This document shows positions 25,684 through 37,840 of a DNA stretch of 64,000 nucleotides, piece after piece. This stretch comes from Myrica gale (lineage: Eukaryota > Streptophyta > Magnoliopsida > Fagales > Myricaceae). The DNA is taken from positions 22,627,752 to 22,691,751 of the forward strand of contig OZ005619.1 in assembly GCA_963930655.1 (NCBI GenBank), read 5' to 3'. Positions within the stretch are counted from its first letter, which is position 1. Each line of letters opens with the position of its first letter. The position numbers and the translations under genes were made by a program. The notes under the pieces are model-generated. The model had not been told where the DNA came from and made no database searches. It saw nothing but the letters and a program-made list of their open reading frames with translations.

Positions 25684-27996
25684 GTGGAATCGGTCCCTTG
25701 GATTTTCTAGGTTGCTGGGTGAAGAAAAAGAGTTTCGGTACGGTCTTTGATTCTTAAACATTTGTGTAAAGACGTGGGTTTGGTCATTGGTGGATAAATT
25801 ACCTTGGAATAAAGACAAAAGGTTAAAAAAAGAAAACGTTGGAATGCCGCGTTATAACAGAGACTGGGGGAGAATGAGAGAGAGATTTTCCGGGAAAATG
25901 GATCGCGTGCGTACTGTAAGGTCTTAGGTGGATAACCAACGACTGAGACCGAGTTTGGCTTAAGATTTTGTTGAGACTTTTTTCTTTTTAAGGAAGAGTG
26001 GGGGAGGCTTAGAAGAAAAAACAACGATACAGAGTGGGGACAGCCGGACAGGGAAGGGTCCGCATCGAGGAGAGAGAGGAAGACTCTCCGTGTGACGTGT
26101 GAGAGAAACATAGACAGAGAGGGTAGGTGGCATTGACGTGGAGTCAGAGGAAAACTTATCCACTGCGTCGTCAGATACAGGGAGTTATATTCCTTTGACC
26201 GAATTGGAAAATTCTCTCTCCGAAACTGCCGGCTCTGATACTCTATGCGGTCAGGATTTGGATTTCTCTTTTTTTTTTCCCTTAATAGGAGGGATAGGAT
26301 GCTCTTTATATTTATGTAAAAATTAAATAATTACTCTTTAACTTTTAATTTTATAATTTGAGACTTATAATTTTTAAAATTTATCCATTTTTATCCGTCA
26401 GGTAATAAATAAGTGTTAAATTTAACGAAAAAATATAAAAAATTAATTAAAATAACATTTCAAAATAAAAATATTAAAAAATTCATTAAAATTAAAAAAA
26501 TATTTTTTTTAAAAATAAACTATTAAAACTATATTTTAATAATCTATTTATTATTATTATTTATTTATAAAAATTTAGTCTTAGAGAGGCATTTCGGTAA
26601 TTTTGCGTGATTTTTTTGACTTTAACGCCTAATTTCAATGGAGCCGAAAATTGATAAATTTTAAAAATTATATCTCAAATTATGAAATTGAAATCTTTTT
26701 ATTTTTTTCAAATATAGGTAGCTAACTATCACTTTATCTCTTTTTTCTTCCTCGTTATTTCTAATTCGTTATTTTTCCTTTTTGCTGATTGGAAATGCTA
26801 TTCTTATGATGTAATCTCATTTCAGTTGTACAAATATAACCGTGATGCGTTAATTTCGAAACTTCTATATCCTTGATCCTTGATTATCATCTCAATGGTC
26901 TGTGCCGATTTTTTCTCCACTTTTTTTTAGGCATAATTAGCATATGTATTGATAATATGATCAAGAAGGTTTTAACACCTCAGGAGGCTCTAAAAGGCGA
27001 ACCAGACACTCCGAAGAGTCGGCAGGCCAACGAGCAAACGGACCGTAAGGCCCTACAAAGGCCCCGAAGGGACGGATAAGCCACGAATGGCAGAAAGACC
27101 TCATAAGACAGTAAATACAAACTAATATGCCTAAAAACATGAAATATACAACACTAAAAGCACCACAAGCCGTAAACACAGCGGAAAACATAATACACAG
27201 AAATAAAACACAACAAGCCCTAAACAAATGGACAGACCCCCACTTATATTGACGTGTATAGAGTATGATAAGTCAAAATAATACACGCACACAAATCTTA
27301 TTAAAACTTGTTAGGATAACTTGCAAATTCGGTAAGGATACAAATTAACCTCACGAGTTAAGTCAGCGATGTCTCCAATTTTGTATCGAACGTGACTTGT
27401 TGGCATATTCTCAAAGATTCATACAACGTCCAACTTTTACCTTGGGTTTATATTGTTGATGGCTTAGTTATAAGGCCAACCAATTGCTGGGTTAAGCAAG
27501 TATTTACGTGTTCTCGCTTGTCTCATTAACTGCTGGATTTAAGGAAAAGAAATGGCATAAAAAAAATTATACCTAAGCCAACCAATTGCTGGGTTAAGCA
27601 AGTATTGACGGGTTCTCGCTTGTCTCATTAACAGCTGGATTTAAGGAAAAGAAATGACATAAAAAAAAAATTATACAAGATGAATCAGTTGGTTTACGGC
27701 CAACACATCCGAATAAATGTGTCTCGATTTTCACTTATCTTATTTCTGCAAAACTACAAAAAAATAATATCTGGCACCGGGGTCAAAAACCTTCGATGCT
27801 TAAACTAGCTTTTTCTCTTATACGTATTTTCACCATTTTGTTACTTAGAAATCATCCACATTTTCCATAGTTAGGTTTTATTTTTTATAGTATTTCTCCC
27901 ACGTTCATCTCTTTTCTTTTGGCGGGAATTTCGTCTCGTAAGGTCGTGCTCTATGACGGTTTTCTCACGTCTTCGCAACGGTCTTTTACCTCCGCT
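25684..27996. other. Intergenic region from PP2C to the hAT element
   Basis: The left part is the promoter side of the PP2C gene. From about 26300 to 26870 it is very AT-rich without open frames of note. A tandem duplication lies at 27476-27681. No gene was recognised. Confidence 0.5.
27476..27681. repeat. Tandem duplication of a roughly 102-bp unit
   Basis: The unit beginning CCAACCAATTGCTGGGTTAA at 27476 recurs at 27578. Both copies continue through GTTCTCGCTTGTCTCATTAA and end in an A-rich stretch before TTATAC. Only a few substitutions separate them, so the duplication is fairly young. No coding content was seen. Confidence 0.85.
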
Positions 27997-28163
27997 GTTG
28001 GAATCAGTGGCGGAACCAGGAATGAAAATTAACCCGGGCGAACTTTTAAAGTAAAATAACGGAAATTTTTTTGTATACGTAATGTAAAAAATTGTCTTAG
28101 AGTACAATATCAAAATATTAAAGACTAAAAACATAAAAAATATATTGAATTACACATACCGTA

Positions 28164-28957
28164 CTATGTACTACGACTGAGAGGGGAAAATTGGATCTTA
28201 CGGTTGTGCATCTTCTGAAAACGTTGCAAAATGACTTCATTCTCAATAGTTTCAAAAATTTCCTGCTCGATGTACACTACCATGCAATCATTCATCCAAT
28301 CATCTCTCATCTTATTACACAAATCAGTCTTAATAATTTTCATCGCAGATAACACTCTCTCAACGGTTGCAGTCGTAACCGGTAAGACCAATGCCAACGT
28401 AATAAGAAGATAAACCAATGGATACAAAATATTCTTTCTGGTCTCAACCATCTTCATAGCAAGAGTTCCAATATCTTGAAGCCCAGAAAAAAATTAGCTC
28501 TTCTAACATCTCTAATGCAGGTGTCAAGCTGATCTCTAAGTACCACGCGATCAATTGTTGAGAAATCTTCAGGGTAAAATTCAACAAGACGACATAATCT
28601 ATCAAGATCAAATGCTGAGAATGAGTCTCTTGGATCAAGACATGTTATGCAAAGAAGTAACATCATACTTATTTTTGTGAAAAGATTATTCATCTCCTGA
28701 GCAATCAAATCAATAACCTGACATAAGACTTCCACACGAAAATAATGCAAATAAGTAATTGCTTGCCCTCCACGCCTCGAACGACCGCGAGTTTGTATAA
28801 TGTTTTCCATATTGGGCACATTGATAAAATTATTCAGACAAAATGTTGACTTCTTCCAAAAATTGGACTCAACTAAGGTTGTCCTAGGCTCAACAACATC
28901 ACAATCCAACCTAAAAACTACTACACAAATAACATCTCTTCCTCCGGTTTCCTTCAC
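28164..28957 (-). pseudogene. hAT transposase remnant with C-terminal dimerisation domain
   Basis: From 28957 downwards the frame reads PNMENIIQTRGRSRRGGQA and CITCLDPRDSFSAFDLDRLC, typical of TTF/MYM-type zinc-finger hAT proteins of plants. At an A7 run on the plus strand (28487-28493) the family reading shifts by one base and continues in another frame with KMVETRKNILYPLVYLLI and VTTATVERVLSAMKIIKTDL, the hAT C-terminal dimerisation domain, ending at the stop at 28164. The N-terminal zinc finger and most of the catalytic domain are absent. It is part of the hAT element at 28005-30247. Confidence 0.85.
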
Positions 28958-29955
28958 AATCCAACCTAGAGTTAAGCAAGAAATGAAAAAAAAAAAATTT
29001 AAAGAAAGGAGATTACCTACCGCAAATGTCCTTCCAGCAAATAAGCAAGTATATTGGCAAAGTTCAAATGTGCTTCCAGCAATGGATTTTGATCTTTACT
29101 ACACAAATCCACATAAAGAACAATAAGTTAACAAGTAAATATTTAATTTGCTACATAATTTATTTCCCAGCAATGTAGGAACATAATTATCTATAAAGAA
29201 TAATAACTGAGTGCGAGCATAATTATCTATAATAATAAAAAAGTGCAAGCATAATTGAAATAAATAGGAATTTACTATAAGAGAGGGATGAAAGTGACTG
29301 ATTAAAACACATTCACACTATATGGATGTCATTAAAAGAAACATTGAAAACCCAAACAATCAATGTGATCTACCCAGATATTAGGGAGTCTATATGCGTT
29401 TTACTGGAAAATGGGGAGGAAAAGAAAGTCATTAGAACTGCATATTAATATAAGGTAGAGTTTCAATTTATATATGATAGATTTACAATAGTACTATGGG
29501 TAAATTATTCTTAATTGTACTACATCACCTTCCTCCCAAAAAAAGTAAACAAAAAAAAAGACTGCTCCTGTAAAATGGAAGGGAAAAAACTACAGTACCA
29601 GCAGAAGCAGGAACTGAGAATGCAGAAAGTGCTCATGCAAAGGTATTACGCAATAACAAAAACCCTAAGCTTGTCTCTGTCTCCTCTGGTAATGTGGGTA
29701 TCTGCATCGAGATACGTGACTTCAAATTCACCACTTCCAATATTTGATGGAGGCCTTAACACATCTGGAATCCGCGGTATCTCGAATGGTGGTAATTGTG
29801 AGTCTGTGACAAGTTTCCACAATTCCACTCGCCTTTACTTTATAGATGTTTTCTCAAATGGATTTTTATCTTTGCAGATCCTATTCCCATTAAAAGTGAA
29901 AGCTCAATAACGATGTTCGTTTTCTCATTTACAACTCAGCGAGTCACCCGGGCGG

Positions 29956-30247
29956 GCTTATGTTGGCCTGGGCCAACCAGGGCGGCCCAGGCCAACTTTT
30001 TTTTTAAAAAAAATACATTAAAAAAAAATTTTAGGGGCGGACCCCGGGCGGCCGCCCAGGCTCGGCCGGGCCTGGGTCCGCCCCTGCTTATGTTGGCCTG
30101 GGCCAACCAGGGCGGCCCAGGCCAACTTTTTTTTTTAAAAAATACATTAATTTTTATTTTTTTTTATAAAAAAATACATTAAAAAAAAAATTTAGGGGCG
30201 GACCCCGGGCGGCCGCCCAGGCTCGCCCGGGCCTGGGTCCGCCCCTG
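29956..30247. repeat. Tandem duplication of the hAT right end
   Basis: Unit 1 (29956-30085) and unit 2 (30086-30246) both begin GCTTATGTTGGCCTGGGCCA, pass through a T-run and A-run, and finish with the GC-rich terminal sequence ending GGTCCGCCCCT. Unit 2 has about 31 extra AT bases. The inner copy of the terminus therefore looks like a second right end. Confidence 0.85.
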
Positions 30248-30255
30248 GTTGGAAT

Positions 30256-33200
30256 AGAGAGATCGCGGAGTTTATGACTTATCGTGGACTATTAGATAAC
30301 TGCTCATGACACGTATAACGATTTCTCTGTCTGGATTGAATGCGACGTGGATTTGGTCGTAATCGTTAGGCCTCACAGAAACGTAACCATGTTTCTTGGC
30401 CCAAATTAGTTTATGTTGGACGTGATTCAGTATTGATATCATCAATAGTCATCCTAGGAACTATCTTGCCAGCTTTAGCTAGCTTTGCAGAGTAATTCCT
30501 ATTGGACGAATGCACACACTTTCTATCTCACGTCTACGTGTGTGGTTAAGTCAAAGACTTGTGTAACAACAGCATAACTCGAAGTCAGATTATGGACATG
30601 TTTGTTTGCCCAAAATTTCAACAAAACAAACATACTTCAGAATTTTCAACTTTTACACATACACTTCAAACTTTTCACAAACTCCAATAAATTTCAATAT
30701 TCAAAAGATTCCTAAAATTTTAGTAATATTCTTCAAAATTTCGATAAACAAACGTAGCCTATATGACTAATATTTGGAGATCTATCCATAGAATCCACTT
30801 TACAGTAAGTAGTATAGGCCGATGCCTATGGCCCCTACCCCCGATCAGGTCTCATAAAGATCTACTCAAGTCATAATTTAATCAATAAATGAAATTTGTT
30901 GGGTCTGTAATCAACAAAAATTAAGACACAATAATTAACTTTGTTTACCTTCTTTTTTATTTTTAAGAAGTCACACTAATTAATCAAACCATGATTTTGG
31001 AGCCATTAATTACTTTTAAATTTTTATAAATATAGACGTAAAAGTTAATTAAAACACTAACCACACACAAAAAAAGCTAATCAAAGTGTTGAATTTACAG
31101 AGTATAAAAATGGTATCCCACGTTCAACATAAAGTTATAAGTTCCCAAACAAATGATGGCCAATTAGCATTGTATTTTAGGGACGCCAAAGAGAAAAGCC
31201 GCCTATTTGACTGTGATTCTCGCCGCGGGAGGCTTCGAGAGAGAGAAAAAAACCATGGCAGGAAAAACAGAAATGGGAAGCGACGCGTTTTTCTTCTCCA
31301 TTACGTTGACTATGAATAGGTCAAAAGTCAAGTCCAGAAAGTGATGGAGATCAATCACATGCTCTGTTTGAAACTTGTTCATGACGCTCCTGTTGTTCTA
31401 GTTCTTCCGGTTTTTCTTTTTCGTTTTTTTGTTTTGGGGGCCATTTTTTTTCTCTGAAGACGACTGACGCGGGTCTTTGATTTGAGAGGTAGCATCGTCT
31501 AAGAGCCGAATGTTACTTTTAAGAAAATTTTAAGAATTTTAATCACAGTAGAAATATTTAGGTGATATTTAAATTTTATTGATATATGTGTAAAAATTGT
31601 TAAGTTGTATTGATGTGTGTAAAAAAAGTAATGTAGAGTTGTATTAGTATGAGTATAGAAGTAATGTTAGGAGTATAAATTTAAAAAATTTGATTCAAAT
31701 TCTAAAATTTTAACCAAAAAAAACATGCCATGAACATAAAACACAGCGTATTACTTAAAATTTTAACAAAATTTAAATAAAAAATTTCTTTTATCAAACA
31801 CATTTCAAATATTTACCTTTACTCTTATCACTCATTCACTTATTCCAATGTAAAGCTTGTATATCAGTATAAGCCGCTGTTCTAAGTCAAACATTACGAG
31901 GATGATAGATACAGACATTAGACCAGCGATATTTGAGTTTAGAAAAAAACATTAAAGATATTCCGTACTTGTTGATTTTCATGTATAATTTTAACTAGCT
32001 TTAAAAATATCTAAACTGCTAACCTGTTTGAAAATATGGATTTAGACTGCCTCATTCTAGTTGGCTTAGGTAGTCCAAGACAAATTTCACCCGATAAAAT
32101 ACAGAACAGAAAGAAATTACAAAGAGAAAATTAAAAAGAAAGTTGATTGAAAGAAAGATGCATCTTGGAACTGCTGATTTGAGTATAACTTTAATGAATG
32201 ACTGCTATCTGCTATTTGGCTTAGAAAAAAATAGTTGTATAATTTGGGAGAATCTTATTCCTTGCTGTTGGATGTTAGCTTCCCTATCTGCTTTGTTTGT
32301 CTAAAATTCGGGGGTTTCAAAGAGATGTCTGTCAAGTAAGAATAAGAATGCTGTTTAATTTTCGGGTATTGCTTTAATCCCCCCCTCTTTTTCCCGGAGC
32401 CTTATCTCTTAATGTTGTTGGGAAACAAAAGGCTTGTAATTTCCCCGACTTGCGAGTCAAATGTTGCCCTAATCAATACGGAATAAGCGCTTATAAATTG
32501 TCTTCTTGAAGATTTGTAACTTGCAAGTAGGGCTTCCCGTTTCAACCAGTTTTTTTTTTGTTGAAACTCATGATGATATATTAAAAAAACACACGAACAA
32601 AAACTACAATCTAGAAAAACAAAGCACAGAATCCAAATGGGCATGGTTTTATACCCTCAACCTCGCAGAAACAGGCTGGAATACCTGCTTCGCACTCGCG
32701 TGGTTTGGAAAGGTAAGTCCATGAGCAGAACAAGTAGTGGCTCACGGACACAAGTGTATCTCTCTTGACCCGGCCCAACCCCTAAAATATTGTTCTTTTT
32801 GTTTCGTTTTGTTTGTCAATGTGATAGCCTTGCCATACACGAGCTTGGGCTGGCCCATCCCATGGGAAAACTAGAGGAAGCAGCCGCATTTCAAAGTGTG
32901 CGACACCCTAACAGATGGGTCGCAGTAAGGAACTATCGGTACATATTATACATTATCAATAATCCAGCTGGGACTAGGGGCATTGGAGTCCCCCTCAAAG
33001 ATCACCCTCTTGCTCAGCTATTGTTTGTGCACGCTGCGATGTTGGAGATCTGTTTCTAATTAGCTCAAACTCTTACCCTCTTCGGCCAAGTAAGGAATAT
33101 CCATTACACCACAATAGAAATGAGATGAAGAAAATTTTCTAATAGAATGAAAAAATAATAATTATCCATTATAATTGTTTCTTCTCCGATAGATTGGGTG

Positions 33201-33694
33201 CAGTTCAATTTCTCAACCAAAATTTCCCATTTTTTGTCCCTCTTCCAATCTTCGCTCAAACTAAGAAAAGCTCTTCCCATCTTTCGCGAACTTTTCCACA
33301 CTGTGTCTGTCTGTATATTTGAATATCTCTCCCTCTCTCGAATGCATTTGTGATAGTGATGAAATGCCATTTCCCAGTTCCCACACCTTCCAGCCATAAA
33401 GCATCAAAGTATCAAAGTTCACACTTTAATCATGACAAACACCACCACCAACACCGTCACCTCTGTTCGGGTGCGTCATTTCCACCCATCACGGCTACAA
33501 ATCTAAATCATTTATTTACTGTAGGGCTTAAATAGTAAAAGAAAAAAAAAAACAAAAAGAGAGCAACCTCGTTTTCTCAAAGAAGAGAGAGTTCATTGAT
33601 AACAGAGCCCACTGCAATATCATGACTTAATTAAAACAAAAGCCAAACCAAAACGACAACGAAACTAAAAGAATACAGGCATGCGAGCATATTG
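30256..33694. other. Intergenic region with MITE remnants
   Basis: No gene was recognised. AT-rich blocks at about 30598-30765 and 31528-31725 resemble the Tourist-like MITE at 4502-4726, in the form GTTTG...AAACAAAC. The region 32740-33060 is less AT-rich but shows no recognisable product. The right end includes the 3' side of the minus-strand gene that stops at 33695. Confidence 0.5.
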
Positions 33695-34774
33695 TTAATG
33701 TGTCTGACCCTCAGGTGGATAGCCTGCATGCGAAAGCTCCTTTAACCATTCAAATGTTCGATGGCGTGACATAGCTTGCTTTCCCTGCTGCTTTTCGTCT
33801 TGCCTCTTTTTCATCTTCAACTCCAACAATTTTTCTTTCTTGGCATGCGTTGGACTTTCACCTTGGGTACGTACATTACTGCTCTTAATGATGACCGTGT
33901 TTGACGAAACTCCTTCCTCTGTACACTTACAACCGCTCAACAATCCTACTAGTCTTTTCTCCAAGAATCCTGGCCTCCTTGGCTTCTCCACGTTCGACGT
34001 AAAACCGCTCTTTTCTCCGCTGCTAATAATATTAGCGCTACTTTTGGAGGTGACACTATTAATGCTGCTACTACTAAGACTACTATTGCGACTGACGGAA
34101 CTTTTGTTGACATTGCTGTTTCTACGAGCCTTAAGGTCTTGCAATACAATCTCAGGAGTGGTTATTAAACCCAGCCGTAAATAGTCCCATGACGATGAGT
34201 TCCGGCTTCGGCTGCCGACACTTCCTTGTCGAGTAATGGAAACCCTGATCTGGGGTTTGGGACTTGGACATGTCAGGAAATGGTTTTGGAGTCGTGGCTT
34301 GGAAGTTAGTCGTACGTTATTGGTCGAGCTCGTAGTGCTGCTTGATGAGTTGTGACTTCTGGTACTGCTGCTCCTGCTGCTATTATTGCTAGTGAATCCA
34401 CCCATTGAACCACGGTCCATGGACCCGGACCGTGATACGCACCGAGCCGTAGTCTTTTGGCTTTCTTGCCGGAAACGGGGTAAGCCAGTGTCTGAGCTGA
34501 CCGAGAGTCGTAGGGGAAGGATTCGGCCTTGAAAGAAAACATCATCCGCCGCACACATTTCAGATTCTTTCAAAAGAGAGCCACCCCTTGACCCGAAATC
34601 GAACTCTTCTTGGCTTTCAATTGCCAAAGAATCTTGATTTGTTGATTGGTTGTCTTCTTTTGTCAAATAGCTAATGACTGGTAGATCACAGAATGATAAA
34701 TCTTCATCTTCTTCGACTACCTCATGTTCTGAGTTAGATTGTTCCAATCTTTCCGTGCCACAGTTCATTGCCAT
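33695..34774 (-). CDS. Serine-rich plant-specific protein, possibly MAKR-like
   Basis: A single coding exon from the ATG at 34774 gives 359 residues. Upstream at about 34821 is a good 3' splice site, suggesting an intron in the leader, so the longer in-frame start at 34855 was not used. The N-terminal third is acidic (VVEEDEDLSFCDLPV); then comes ADDVFFQGRILPLRLS, followed by long Ser/Arg/Asn-rich stretches and a conserved-looking SWDYLRLGLITTPEIVLQDL. The C-terminal part has a Cys pair (GCKC) and a Lys-rich coil. The F(F/H)xG+I.P motif with Ser-rich low complexity recalls plant membrane-associated kinase regulators, but this is a weak assignment. No membrane segment or enzyme motif is visible. 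Confidence 0.75.
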   Translation of the reverse strand: MAMNCGTERLEQSNSEHEVVEEDEDLSFCDLPVISYLTKEDNQSTNQDSLAIESQEEFDFGSRGGSLLKESEMCAADDVFFQGRILPLRLSVSSDTGLPRFRQESQKTTARCVSRSGSMDRGSMGGFTSNNSSRSSSTRSHNSSSSTTSSTNNVRLTSKPRLQNHFLTCPSPKPQIRVSITRQGSVGSRSRNSSSWDYLRLGLITTPEIVLQDLKARRNSNVNKSSVSRNSSLSSSSINSVTSKSSANIISSGEKSGFTSNVEKPRRPGFLEKRLVGLLSGCKCTEEGVSSNTVIIKSSNVRTQGESPTHAKKEKLLELKMKKRQDEKQQGKQAMSRHRTFEWLKELSHAGYPPEGQTH

Positions 34775-37481
34775 CTCCAATGGTAGAAGATGACTTTTCT
34801 GAATAACTGTGTGAGTCTCCTGTGTAGATAATAAGAGCAAAGATTGTAAGATCAATAGAAAGAAGAAAGAATTTGAATAGGGGTATTGAGAGAGAAGGGG
34901 GAGACATGCGGAATATAAAGACGTAAGGAAATGCCGACATGCAACACCGAAAGCATAGGAATGTAGAGTTTATAGTGCAGCGGACCTAAGACTGTATCCT
35001 CTCCTTGGTTAGTTGGTTGGAAGCGAAGGAACCACTGATTGCTCGTGCTTTTAAAAAATGTTTTGCAAACAATCAACAAATAAGGTCTTTCCAATAAAGA
35101 AGTAATTTTAGATTAAAATATTAAAGTGTATCGTATCTTTAAAACAATTCGAAATCAGTTTTAGAAAACCAGGAACACCACGAAATAAGAAGCAGAATTC
35201 AAAACCAGGGACTCCGAGAGATATTGATTTTTATTTTCCTTCCGAGGTGATCACGTACACCTCGGTGTAGATTTATACTCTAGTTCCCAGAGTCATTGCC
35301 GTGGAGAAATAAACTGGGTTTCTCATGCATGCCTAAGATAATTAGCATATTTAAAAGTTTTATGCACTTTTGCTTGAAATTTGGATAGTTCCAAAAGGAA
35401 ACTAAGTATGGCTCAACAAGGAAACTTATGACACAATGTAACAGTCATGGGCAGCTTTTGCGTGCTAGTGGTACTATATAAAAAAAAAGTATACAGAAGG
35501 GGTAAAAGAAAAAGACGTGCCCAGTTTATTGGCATGATTTTCTCCGCATTTTTAAATATCTGCGTAAAAGGAAGCTGTTGCCAGCGACACAATGTAGCAG
35601 TACTCATAGCCAGCCTTGCCTGTTAATTAATGGCCAAAACCCCTAAAAAAAGGTAGAGTAAGGATGAGGTAAATGAAAAAAACACATCACATTTAGGTGG
35701 GGTTTGTTTATTCAATATTTTGGAATATAAATTTTTTAAATAAAATATATTTTAAATTTTTTAATATTTATACATTTCAAACTTTTTACAAATTCTAATA
35801 AAATTTAATATCTCAAAAATTCTCAAAATTTCAAGAATAATTTCCTAAATTTTTACAAACAACTGCTGAATCTCTCTCTATTTTATTTGGCGGGGAAATG
35901 CCTAAAAATTGTATTTGTCAGTTCAATAAACCTAAACTTCACCTTATTCTTACAAGTTGAGACGATCGATACCAAATTTTTCTTGTCATACGATTGGCCG
36001 TGGTTGATTTAATGACATATCTTTTTTGTTATTTTTGTGGTCTATAAACGGCTGCATATGAGGATTAAATGTTCTGTCATGGAGGACATGTGAGTGACGG
36101 AATGCGATTCATTAAGGGTCCCAGCCTCTCTTTTTCTTTTTTAAAGGAGCTGGATTTGGCTTTGATTAATTAGCCGTATTTTTCACCGGATGCACGCGGC
36201 ACGAATGTGATTGACCCCTTTTTTATCTATAGAGTCTCACTCTAGTGATCACTTTCTTCCTTCTAAATAATGAAAAAAAAAAACTCCAGATAATTCCCAC
36301 CCCTGACCCATGAAATTACTGCACGACTTAATAAACCTTAACGTTTGAATGAATCTTACATGCCGCAGAGAGTAGATGTTTATTCCAGCTTCCTTAACGT
36401 TTTGAAATTTCTCCCCACCCAGTTAAATTAATTTACCGGCCGTGGTTTTGCAAGCTATATTGTCCTTTCAGCTAGAGAAGGGATGATTATTTTAATATCT
36501 CTCTACGTTTTGGAGTTGCTTGTGGGCGCTCCAGACTATGTATTAATAATAACATTTTTCAATATGTCATCCACTTCATAATTAAAAAAGCAAAGATAAA
36601 GGTGATCGTGAATGGTTTATATCAAGAGGTAAAGTAGGAGTTTTAAAAAAATTATATATCAATTAATAAAGGTGATCGTGAATGGTTTAAATCTTTCCCT
36701 TCTTAATCCTTACGAAGCAAAAGGTTTAATTTAGGTTTCAAGCAAAGATAGGGTTGCCATTTTGATATGAAAGAGTGACATTGTTAATTAAGATCATATT
36801 ATCTGTACTCTTCTATTCTGAAGGAGCTAGGCTAGCCAGACATATCTCTCTTTACGAAAAGAGTAAGCCAGAATGATTCCTCCCCTCCCCTCTCATCAGA
36901 ACTAATCCGAAAAGCACTAAATTAAATTTTAATTAAACGCAGTTAATTAAGTTTATAGGAAATGCATGATCATGAATATGTTTAAGAGTTTCTCTTCCCG
37001 GCAGGGGTGGGACCATGCGAGTGAATTCCGAACTTTTTTTTTTATGTCGGCAAACATAATGATATTGTAACGTGACTAAGCAACACGATCCTTGACGAAA
37101 AAGGAGAAAAAGCATCAACAAGATTAACATCCTCCGACGAGACATTTTCAGATGGATTGGAAGAATGTCTTATCATCAAAAAAAAAAAAAAAAAGCTATT
37201 CAATTCGTCAAGCAGTTTATCTCCTGTTGATGTGCCGATCGATGTGGTAATTAACCTTCGAAACTAACGAGTCAATCACACTATGAAAAAATCGTACCAA
37301 ACAAAGTTTTAGCGAATTGTATATATAATTAGATGGCTCATGATAACCGTACAAATTACCACGTACTGCTTGTATCCCATGCAGCCGTTGCTAATATATA
37401 TAAAAACTAATAATTAAGTACAAAAGCATTAATTAGTTAGGGAACCCCATGGCTACGTACATTGTAACATTTACGAATTAG
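34775..37481. other. Intergenic region upstream of the serine-rich gene
   Basis: The first few hundred bases should hold the leader intron and promoter of the minus-strand gene at 33695-34774. The rest is AT-rich, including a MITE-like block at about 35701-35870 (TTTGTTTATTC...TTTACAAACAA). At 37433-37498 a 22-bp segment that includes the end of the LEA gene occurs twice about 45 bases apart. No other gene was recognised. Confidence 0.5.
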
Positions 37482-37751
37482 TTAGGGAACCCCATGGCTG
37501 TTAATGGTACCAGTGGCAGAAACATCAGCCTCGGAGGAGATAGCGCCACCAGAGAGAGTGGGGGCATCGATGGAGCCAGTGCCCCGACCAAGCTTGGGCT
37601 GGAGATGGCCTTCGGTTCCATAGCCCTGTCGTTTGTAATCTTCCAAGTCCTTGTACTTCACGTAGGGGCTATCCTCCACAGGAATCCCTTCTAACTTTCC
37701 CCTCTCGCCAGTATCTACCTTTTTCTCCGTCTGCTCCTGGTTCTTCTCCAT
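37482..37751 (-). CDS. LEA group 6 (PvLEA18-like) protein, intact copy
   Basis: One exon encodes 89 residues, the usual size for LEA_6 proteins, which are small, hydrophilic and largely disordered. It begins MEKNQEQTEKKVDTGERGK. The family core GIPVEDSPYVKYKDLEDYKR is followed by QGYGTEGHLQPKLGRG and APTLSGG. Proteins of this group accumulate in drying seeds and water-stressed tissue; their biochemical role is not settled. Only about 90 bases of its own upstream sequence remain before a truncated LTR begins at 37841, so its promoter was probably altered. A partial duplication of its 3' end lies just beyond the stop codon. Confidence 0.88.
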   Translation of the reverse strand: MEKNQEQTEKKVDTGERGKLEGIPVEDSPYVKYKDLEDYKRQGYGTEGHLQPKLGRGTGSIDAPTLSGGAISSEADVSATGTINSHGVP

Positions 37752-37840
37752 TACACTTTTTCATCTTCTTTGTTTAGGAATTTTCGCTGTCTGTGATGGT
37801 TGGCTTTGCGTACTTCTTTGTTTAGGAATTTTCGCTGTCT

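Larger units (their letters stand above)
27997..30255 (-). mobile_element. hAT-family transposon with perfect 8-bp target duplications
   Basis: The element runs 28005-30247 (2243 bp). Its left end CAGTGGCGGAACCAGGA and the reverse complement of its right end CAGGGGCGGACCCAGGC match at 14 of 17 positions. The octamer GTTGGAAT sits immediately outside both ends, at 27997-28004 and 30248-30255. An 8-bp duplication is the hAT signature. Inside, on the minus strand, is the C-terminal part of a TTF/MYM-type zinc-finger hAT transposase (separate entry). The right end carries a tandem duplication. The element is probably not autonomous now. Confidence 0.92.

Noticed and set aside
29913..30182. Plus-strand frame with Gly/Pro/Ala-rich translation
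   Set aside because: It reads the duplicated GC-rich right end of the hAT element and is not a gene.
33840..34184. Leucine-rich plus-strand frame that looks like membrane segments
   Set aside because: It is antisense to Ser codons of the serine-rich minus-strand gene, which turns AGC/AGT runs into Leu-rich nonsense.
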